A stretch of DNA of 64,000 bases from CF-162 sp040882565 (GTDB lineage Bacteria > Chloroflexota > Dehalococcoidia > SM23-28-2 > RBG-16-64-32). The DNA is taken from contig JBBEAZ010000042.1 of assembly GCA_040882565.1 (NCBI GenBank), positions 124,001 to 188,000 on the forward strand, in the 5' to 3' direction. Both the position numbers and the translations under genes were made by a program. The notes beneath the pieces were generated by a model, which saw nothing but the letters and a program-made list of their open reading frames with translations, searched no databases and had not been told where the DNA came from. This document shows positions 58,684 through 64,000 of the stretch, piece after piece (positions within the stretch are counted from its first letter, which is position 1; each line of letters opens with the position of its first letter).

Positions 58684-59565
58684 GTGCCAGCACAGATCAT
58701 CGACGGGCGAGCGATCGCGGAGCAAGTCCGCGCAGACGTTGCCAAGCGCGCCAAGCGGCTGCGCAAGCGCGGCGTCATCCCGGGCCTGGCGCTCGTGCTG
58801 GCCGGCGACGACCCGTCGTCGCTGTCGTACGTGCGCTCGAAGGGGGACACGGCCGAGCAAGCGGGGATTTACTCGGACATGTTCCACTTCCCGAAGACGG
58901 TGACCGAGGACCGGCTGGTCTCGAACATCTTGGACCTGAACGCGGATGAGCGTTTCCACGGGATCCTCGTGCAACTGCCGTTGCCGAAGGGCATTCGCGA
59001 GGCGGCGGTAGTCGGGGCGATAGATCCGGGCAAGGACGCAGATGGCGTCACGGCGACGAGTCTCGGCAAACTGCTGAGGGGCGACCCCGGGGCGTGGCCG
59101 GCGACGCCAGCGGGGGTGATCGAGCTGCTGCACCGCAGCGGTCACCCGCCGGCAGGCAAGCACGTTGTGATATGCGGACGCTCAAATATCGTGGGGAAGC
59201 CGCTGGCGGGCATTCTGATGCAGAAGAATGACCGGGCGAACGCCACGGTCACGCTCTGCCACACAGGCACGAAGGCGCTCGCGGAGTACACGCGACGGGC
59301 CGACATTCTGATCGCGGCGATGGGCGTGGCCGGCGGGATCACGGCGGATATGGTGAAGGCCGGCGCGATCGTGATCGACGTCGGCAACAACTGGGTCGAG
59401 GACACGAGCCGAAAGTCCGGACGCCGGCTGGTTGGCGATGTGGACTACGCGGCAGTGCGCAAGGTGGCAAGTGCGATCACGCCGGTGCCGGGCGGCGTTG
59501 GGCCCATGACGATCGCGATGCTGCTGTCAAACACGGTCTGGCTCGCCGAGCACGCGGCGCCCTAA
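58684..59565 (+). CDS. folD: Bifunctional methylene-THF dehydrogenase / methenyl-THF cyclohydrolase
   Basis: Interconverts 5,10-methylene-, methenyl- and 10-formyl-THF with NADP. In 293 residues: S-L-S-Y-V-R-S-K (catalytic Lys equivalent of the Y-x3-K motif), G-I-L-V-Q-L-P-L-P-K-G-I, the dinucleotide site I-C-G-R-S-N-I-V-G-K-P and the C-terminal P-V-P-G-G-V-G-P-M-T. GTG start behind a leaderless-type promoter. It supplies formyl-THF for fmt and methylene-THF for thyX, both in this window. Confidence 0.96.
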   Translation: MPAQIIDGRAIAEQVRADVAKRAKRLRKRGVIPGLALVLAGDDPSSLSYVRSKGDTAEQAGIYSDMFHFPKTVTEDRLVSNILDLNADERFHGILVQLPLPKGIREAAVVGAIDPGKDADGVTATSLGKLLRGDPGAWPATPAGVIELLHRSGHPPAGKHVVICGRSNIVGKPLAGILMQKNDRANATVTLCHTGTKALAEYTRRADILIAAMGVAGGITADMVKAGAIVIDVGNNWVEDTSRKSGRRLVGDVDYAAVRKVASAITPVPGGVGPMTIAMLLSNTVWLAEHAAP

Positions 59566-59574
59566 CGGCGGCCG

Positions 59575-59811
59575 CTACTCGCGCGACCATTCGATTTCGA
59601 CGGCTTCCCGATCGCCCATGGCGCGGGCGAGGAAGGCGACGAGGTCCGCATCGGCACCACCTGCTTCGAGGGTGTCCAACACCTCGCGTTGGATGTAGTA
59701 GTCCTTGTCCTCGGCGTACTCTTCCTCGAGGTGATCGACGAGGAAGCGGAGTTGATCGTCCGAAATTGTCCCCAGATCGGCGCCTGTTTCCTTGTCGCGA
59801 ACAGTAATCAT
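59575..59811 (-). CDS. Small acidic protein, unknown (78 residues)
   Basis: ATG 59811 has AAGGAG 8 nt upstream; the frame open further to 59955 crosses the promoter region. The product is acidic with I-T-V-R-D-K-E-T-G-A-D-L-G-T-I-S-D-D-Q-L-R-F-L-V-D-H-L-E-E-E-Y and ends E-W-S-R-E. No known domain is recognised. It sits convergent to folD and divergent from the cupredoxin gene. Confidence 0.65.
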   Translation of the reverse strand: MITVRDKETGADLGTISDDQLRFLVDHLEEEYAEDKDYYIQREVLDTLEAGGADADLVAFLARAMGDREAVEIEWSRE

Positions 59812-59938
59812 GGCAGCTCCTTCACTTGACGCTCGTCCCACCGGCATAGCTTCACGGCGCGCACGAGCGCGGTCAAGTCGGGCGCCGGGAACCATCCAGT
59901 GGTGCCGGTTGTATGTGTGGCAGTGAAAGGAGTCTGTC

Positions 59939-60481
59939 ATGCCAAAAACAACCACTGCACTCCTCCTGCTGGCTATGTCCGTAGCCTTCCTAGCATTGCG
60001 AGCACCATCTGCCTACGCGGGCGGCGGTTGCCATGCCACCGGCCTCTCCGACGGCGATGCGAGTGAAGTGTTTCTAACGCAAAATTGCTTCGAGCCGGCT
60101 GTCGCACGCGTGCAACCCGGCGACACAGTCACGTGGGTGAGCCACGATGCCACGGCCCACACCGTGACCGGCTCGCGCGACACCTTCGGCGGGTACGACG
60201 AATTGTTCGACGGAGACACGTACAGCAGAGTGTTCGACGTTGAGGGTGTCTTCCCATACTTCTGCCAGTTACACCCCGGTATGGTCGGGGCGATCGTCGT
60301 CGGCGATGGCGTGCCCGACGGCGCGCCCGTGGCGGCAGCCGAGCCTGCGCCAGACGATGACGGCGGTTCGAGCACTATGAGCGTCGCCGCCATCGCCGCG
60401 GCTGTTGGCGCCGGTGGGGCGGCGCTGGGGCTCGTCGGCACACGATTGCGGACGGGCAGAAAGCCGGACGGGGAGAGCTAG
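59939..60481 (+). CDS. Membrane-anchored cupredoxin (plastocyanin-like)
   Basis: A 180-residue exported copper protein. Signal peptide with cleavage after A-Y-A (residue 27). The cupredoxin domain binds type 1 copper through His74 (A-T-A-H-T-V), Cys109, His112 and Met115 (Y-F-C-Q-L-H-P-G-M). An Ala/Asp-rich linker leads to a C-terminal membrane helix (about 146-167, A-A-I-A-A-A-V-G-A-G-G-A-A-L-G-L) and a short basic tail, so it is anchored at its C-terminus on the outer face. Likely an electron carrier. GAAAGGAG precedes the ATG. Confidence 0.92.
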   Translation: MPKTTTALLLLAMSVAFLALRAPSAYAGGGCHATGLSDGDASEVFLTQNCFEPAVARVQPGDTVTWVSHDATAHTVTGSRDTFGGYDELFDGDTYSRVFDVEGVFPYFCQLHPGMVGAIVVGDGVPDGAPVAAAEPAPDDDGGSSTMSVAAIAAAVGAGGAALGLVGTRLRTGRKPDGES

Positions 60482-60499
60482 GCGCTCGGAGCCCGCTGC

Positions 60500-61462
60500 T
60501 TAACGGCGCTTGCTGGCTGGGGACTTGCTCGAGGACGTCTCGTCGCCGTTCATGATCATAGTGTTTGCCCGCCGGTTGACGGCGAAGTGGAAGACGTCCA
60601 GCCAGTACCGGGAGCCGAGTTGGCGGGCGGGATCAAGCTCGGCGTAAAGGATCTCTTCCTTGTGCACGATCGGGCCGGCGATGATTTCGCCATCGGGGCC
60701 GACGATCGCGCTGTTTCCGACATTGATCCAGCCGTCGTCGCCGGACGGGTACAAGGACTTGAACTCGTAGCTGTCGGGAATGCCCTCCATCTTCATCGCA
60801 ATGCAGCAGCCGATCACGTTAAGTCGCCCTTCCTTCGCGATGTGACGGAGGCTGGCGACCCAACTGTCGGAGCTGTCCCAGGTGGCCGCGACGTAGATCT
60901 GGACGCCCTGTGCGTACATTGCGTAGCGCGCGAGCGGCATGTAGTTCTCCCAGCAGGTCAGGCCGCCGAGTTTCCCGTACGGCGTGTCGTACACGTCGAG
61001 CGTGCTGCCGTCGCCGGGAGCCCAGACCAGCCGTTCGGCGGCCGTCGGGACGAGCTTACGGTGCTTGCCCAGCAACTTGCCCTTGTCGTCGATGTAGACG
61101 AGCGTGTTGTAGAGGCTGGTGCCGCTGGCTTCGACGTTGCGCTCGTTGACGCCGATGACGACGTAGCACTTATTTTGCTTCGCGGAGCGGCACAGTTGAT
61201 CGACGTCGCGCCCGGGAACGGTCACGGACTGATCGAGCAACTCGGCGTAGAGAGCGCTGTGCAGTCCGGCACGAGCGGTCGGCACGACCCAGACCCAATC
61301 CGGATACCCCGGCACGAACGCCTCCGGCAGGACGACCAGCTTGGCGCCGTTTTTGGCGGCCTCGGCGATCGCCTCGCACGCTTTCGCGACGGTCGCCGCG
61401 CGGTCCATGAAGACCGGTGCCAGCTGGGCAGCGGCGGCGGTGAAGGGTTTTGCGGGGGGCAT
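60500..61462 (-). CDS. Nitrilase-family carbon-nitrogen hydrolase
   Basis: A 320-residue member of the nitrilase superfamily with the full triad: Glu47 (V-L-P-E-A-F-V-P-G-Y-P), Lys136 (H-R-K-L-V-P-T) and Cys170 (L-T-C-W-E-N-Y-M-P-L-A-R). The P-G-Y-P and E-N-Y-M-P-L motifs are those of true aliphatic/aromatic nitrilases, as is the length, so nitrile to carboxylic acid conversion is likely. Last gene of a minus-strand run with DUF2182 and DUF1326 genes, starting 3 bp after the DUF2182 stop. Confidence 0.92.
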   Translation of the reverse strand: MPPAKPFTAAAAQLAPVFMDRAATVAKACEAIAEAAKNGAKLVVLPEAFVPGYPDWVWVVPTARAGLHSALYAELLDQSVTVPGRDVDQLCRSAKQNKCYVVIGVNERNVEASGTSLYNTLVYIDDKGKLLGKHRKLVPTAAERLVWAPGDGSTLDVYDTPYGKLGGLTCWENYMPLARYAMYAQGVQIYVAATWDSSDSWVASLRHIAKEGRLNVIGCCIAMKMEGIPDSYEFKSLYPSGDDGWINVGNSAIVGPDGEIIAGPIVHKEEILYAELDPARQLGSRYWLDVFHFAVNRRANTMIMNGDETSSSKSPASKRR

Positions 61463-61465
61463 TCT

Positions 61466-62407
61466 TTAGTACCCCATTGAACCTGGATTCATGTCGCCCG
61501 TGTTGCCGTCGTTCATGTCGTCCATCGCGCCGCCGTTCATGTCGTCCGTTCCGCCCTGATCCATGCCTTCCATGCCGCCTGTATCTGCACCGCCCTCGCT
61601 CTCGTTTTCCATTCCGCTCATCTCGGTCATAGATGAGTCGTTCATGGTCATCGGGAGGGCTTCGGGAGCGAAGACGACGACGGTGCCATAGACGAGGAGC
61701 CCGGCGCCGGCCACTCGGGCGATTTGGCGGCCGAGGGGCAGTGACTTCTCGGCGAAGATGACGATTGTGACCAACGCAAGGACGGCGATGTTCATCATCC
61801 CGAGGGGGAAGAGAATGAGGAACAGCATCCAGCAGCAGCCAAGGCAATAGGCGCCGTGGTTCAGGCCCATCAGGAACGAGCCGAGGAGGCCCTCGCGCCA
61901 GAAGTTCATCAGAAAGCTGACAGGCGAGCGGCACTTGGACAGGCAGATGTCCTTGAACGGGGTGAGCTGGTAAATCCCGGCGAGGATCAGGAGGCCACCG
62001 CCGAGGCGCCCAGCGTTATCCATGACCCACGAGGATTCGTCAGCCAAGGCGTCGCCGGCGACGGCGAGTCCGTAGGCAAGGATGCCAGTTGCTGACCAGA
62101 GCAGCAGGTAGGAGCCAGCGAAGACCCAGGTGGGAACGAAGGCCTGGCCGCGCTGCTGGCGGTCGTTGTGGACGCGGGCGAACGCCATGATCATCGGTGC
62201 CGCCGTTGGGTACATGATGGCGACCATCATGGCCACCCAGAGGGCGATGAAGAGCGGCGCGCTGAAGCCCATGGTCAGGCTCATGGCGTCGTCCATGACG
62301 ACACTCTGCCAGGCGAGGACGCCCCAGGCGGCGGCCGCCAGCAAAACGAGCGAACCGAGGACTAGACCCCGGTCCGAAGTGAGGCGGAATGTTGCAGTCG
62401 TTGCCAT
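61466..62407 (-). CDS. DUF2182 membrane protein with Met/Asp-rich tail
   Basis: A 313-residue predicted metal-binding integral membrane protein: about seven helices, with W-V-A-M-M-V-A-I-M-Y-P-T-A-A-P-M, I-Y-Q-L-T-P-F-K-D-I-C-L-S-K-C-R-S-P and the cysteine-rich G-A-Y-C-L-G-C-C-W-M, which define the family. The last ~60 residues are a repetitive Met/Asp/Asn/Gly tail (M-D-D-M-N-D-G type units). Methionine-rich tails are common in Cu(I)-handling proteins. It follows a DUF1326 gene by 11 bp, the usual partner. Confidence 0.92.
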   Translation of the reverse strand: MATTATFRLTSDRGLVLGSLVLLAAAAWGVLAWQSVVMDDAMSLTMGFSAPLFIALWVAMMVAIMYPTAAPMIMAFARVHNDRQQRGQAFVPTWVFAGSYLLLWSATGILAYGLAVAGDALADESSWVMDNAGRLGGGLLILAGIYQLTPFKDICLSKCRSPVSFLMNFWREGLLGSFLMGLNHGAYCLGCCWMLFLILFPLGMMNIAVLALVTIVIFAEKSLPLGRQIARVAGAGLLVYGTVVVFAPEALPMTMNDSSMTEMSGMENESEGGADTGGMEGMDQGGTDDMNGGAMDDMNDGNTGDMNPGSMGY

Positions 62408-62418
62408 GAGCGAGGAGC

Positions 62419-63024
62419 TTACGCTCCGGACCAGCTGAACGGCGCGAAATGCCCGTTGTTGCGGCCGTCAGACTGCTCGAAATTGATGCCGAAGGCGTGG
62501 ATGGTACTGTGGGTTGCCCGGGCCAGCCCGAGCGTGTTCGACGCCGGGTGTCCGGCGTTGTCCAAGTGCATCAGTTCGCCACCGAGTCCGCGCGCGCCCT
62601 CGATCTCCTGGTCGATCAGATCGGGCACACGGACGGACCATTTGCCATCGCTGCCCTCGAACGTGATCGGGCGTGCCTCCATTCCGAGGAACTTGCCCAT
62701 CAGAGGCCCGAGCGCCGCCATCGGTCCGCCGGCCTGGCCACCGACGATGGCGCCTAGCGCTTCTCGCTGTTCGCCGCTGGTCGCGTCATCGACGATGAGG
62801 CCGACCTCCCAATTCCCTTCGCCCATGTTTCCCGGAGTCGATCCCACGACCACAAATTTTGAGCCGTCGAGGCTGACGTCATCAAACTGACCTTTGTCGA
62901 CGCTGTATGCCATGGCGAAAATGCAGTTGCCGTGAGTCGTCTCTGCAAGTCCCGTTAATGGACAGGGGCAAAGGAAGTCACAGTTGCAGGTCTCCATGTA
63001 TTGTCCCTTGATCTCCCAGCTCAT
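62419..63024 (-). CDS. DUF1326 protein
   Basis: A 201-residue soluble protein with the family's opening W-E-I-K-G-Q-Y-M-E-T-C-N-C-D-F-L-C-P-C: four Cys in the first 22 residues, a likely metal site. A central helical hairpin (G-G-Q-A-G-G-P-M-A-A-L-G-P-L-M-G-K-F-L-G) and C-terminal beta region follow. AAGGAG lies 8 nt before the ATG. DUF1326/DUF2182 pairs recur in many genomes; role unproved, metal transfer suspected. Confidence 0.92.
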   Translation of the reverse strand: MSWEIKGQYMETCNCDFLCPCPLTGLAETTHGNCIFAMAYSVDKGQFDDVSLDGSKFVVVGSTPGNMGEGNWEVGLIVDDATSGEQREALGAIVGGQAGGPMAALGPLMGKFLGMEARPITFEGSDGKWSVRVPDLIDQEIEGARGLGGELMHLDNAGHPASNTLGLARATHSTIHAFGINFEQSDGRNNGHFAPFSWSGA

Positions 63025-63070
63025 TGCTTCTCCTTCTAGCTACGTCGTATGGTCGTTAGTTTCCTGGGGA

Positions 63071-63697
63071 CTAGTCGTCTGGTTCTACCGCGGCGGGGCC
63101 TTCCCGGGGCAGGGCGTCCTCGAAGACGTGCATCCGCTTCCAGTCCGGCACGGGAGGCTGGTACTGCGGGCGCGGGGCGTAGACCGAACGCTCGACCATC
63201 TCCATGCGGTGGATGTAACGAGGGCAGTTCGGGAAGATCCGCTCCGTCTTGACGCGGATGATCAGCTGCGCGCCCGGGAACTCCGGGAGGAGCGGATCGT
63301 CCGCGGGGACGGTTGCTGACCCTTGAATCCGCATCCGGTTGGGGTTCTCGAAGTCGATGAAAAGAAGTCCGACCTTCGGGTTGGCGCGGATGTTGCCGAG
63401 GCTCTTGAACATGCCGTTGCCGTCGTAGTGCGGGAAGGCGAGGGTCTGTTCGTCGACGACGCGGACGAAACCGGGGAGGCCGCCCTTGTACGAGACATCC
63501 GGCCAGCCGTCCGCGTCCGCCGTCGCGAGGAAGAACATCTCTGCGTACTCGATCATGTCCCGGTCGTGCGGGAGGATACGGTCGTGCAGCGTGACTTCTT
63601 CGAGGCGATCGGCGATACGGCGGCTGTCGAACTGGTCCTGTAGTTCGCGGTTACCTTCGTGATATATGGTGCTGTCGTCTGTTGGATCGGGCGTCAA
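63071..63697 (-). CDS. Pyridoxamine 5'-phosphate oxidase-like flavin-binding protein
   Basis: A 208-residue split-barrel FMN-binding protein: F-F-L-A-T-A-D-A-D-G-W-P-D-V-S-Y-K-G-G, L-A-F-P-H-Y-D-G-N-G-M-F-K-S-L-G-N-I and V-G-L-L-F-I-D-F are the conserved strands, and the C-terminus has C-P-R-Y-I-H-R-M. Reduction of F420-, FMN- or haem-type substrates is typical. The TTG at 63697 is chosen because GGGAGG lies 6-7 nt upstream; an ATG at 63715 is the alternative. First gene of the four-gene minus-strand run. Confidence 0.85.
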   Translation of the reverse strand: MTPDPTDDSTIYHEGNRELQDQFDSRRIADRLEEVTLHDRILPHDRDMIEYAEMFFLATADADGWPDVSYKGGLPGFVRVVDEQTLAFPHYDGNGMFKSLGNIRANPKVGLLFIDFENPNRMRIQGSATVPADDPLLPEFPGAQLIIRVKTERIFPNCPRYIHRMEMVERSVYAPRPQYQPPVPDWKRMHVFEDALPREGPAAVEPDD

Positions 63698-63835
63698 TCT
63701 GCACCTCCCTCCCATCTCAACCTCTTCGAGGGTGACCAAGCCACGGCGTTGATCCTGATGGCGTGTCAGCGGCACGCATGCTACTCCTGGCTCCCGTGCG
63801 AGTCAACATGGCACTTCCCTGACCAGGGGCCCACC

Positions 63836-63914
63836 CCGCCCCTCTCCCCAAGAAATATTGGGGAAATCGGGGACACCCCCCGAACCCCCCGGCAGCGCCC
63901 CGCTGCACCTTCGG
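63836..63914. repeat. GC-rich dispersed repeat, copy 2
   Basis: Matches 36664-36741. It contains a small hairpin (CCCCAA...TTGGGG, 63846-63863). The surrounding 63716-64000 stretch has no gene I can support; a CDS may begin beyond the window edge. Confidence 0.6.
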
Positions 63915-64000
63915 TTGGGCTCGACCTTCCGCTTGGATCGCGTGCGGGTGGCCGGTCAGGGGCTCGCTCTCGTCGACACGTCGGAACCCCGTCTCGGCAG

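Overview
The window is GC-rich and densely coded on both strands, with short intergenic gaps and no rRNA. The gene set points to a Chloroflexota-type bacterium, possibly Dehalococcoidia-like. The pointers are secreted proteins ending in dockerin-like Ca-binding repeats after T/P-rich linkers, an LLM/F420-type oxidoreductase, ThyX with FolD, a Leu T-box, several Cys-Gly-Gly lipoproteins, and genes whose -10 box lies 6-7 nt before the start codon (leaderless mRNAs). This placement is an inference from gene content only.

Layout. 1-1.6 kb: GH1 beta-glycosidase and a PEBP lipoprotein. 1.8-7.0 kb: an unknown protein, a GDPD phosphodiesterase, then a compact cassette of acyl carrier protein, a 37-residue peptide, an LpxL-like acyltransferase lacking the usual His motif, and an ABC-2 exporter. 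7.0-14.9 kb: a defence-type island (HicAB, RhuM, a frameshifted Type III-like methyltransferase with a PKD-like tail, helicase, PD-(D/E)XK nuclease, two tiny ORFs) punctuated by three copies of a ~130-bp repeat. 14.9-20.4 kb: tRNA-Trp pseudogene, pabB-pabC, a C39-like cysteine peptidase homologue with a small partner, a PIN/AbrB toxin-antitoxin pair and intact tRNA-Trp.

20.4-36.5 kb: a 1184-residue dockerin protein, a hydrolase, lepB, an M23 lipoprotein, LLM oxidoreductase, glycogen phosphorylase, alcohol dehydrogenase, two VOC proteins with an AraC regulator, a CrtC-like/phosphotransferase/DUF6285 trio, an acidic lipoprotein and tRNA-Leu(GAG)/tRNA-Cys. 37.2-41.3 kb: sthA is split by a complete IS1595-type element (38285-40914; 23-bp inverted repeats, 8-bp target duplication) that carries a HEPN-motif gene and a broken membrane-protein gene besides its transposase and a small accessory ORF.

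41.3-54.0 kb: mostly translation and housekeeping. tRNA-Ala, a T-box with Leu specifier CTC, mgtC, leuS and tRNA-Leu(UAA) lie in a row; then a CoA transferase, a TMEM175-like gene with a frameshift, rplY, fmt, a lipoprotein, a peptide-binding protein, secG, yvcK and gatB. 54-64 kb: dienelactone hydrolase, dockerin-bearing subtilase, thyX, MOSC protein, folD, a cupredoxin, and a four-gene minus-strand operon (PNPOx-like, DUF1326, DUF2182, nitrilase).

Functional threads: one-carbon/folate supply (pabBC, folD, thyX, fmt), translation (leuS, gatB, rplY, tRNAs), secretion and processing (secG, lepB, dockerin proteins), and mobile/defence material at 7-20 kb and 38-41 kb. Four single-base indels in G/C runs break otherwise well-conserved genes; they may be real decay or assembly error.
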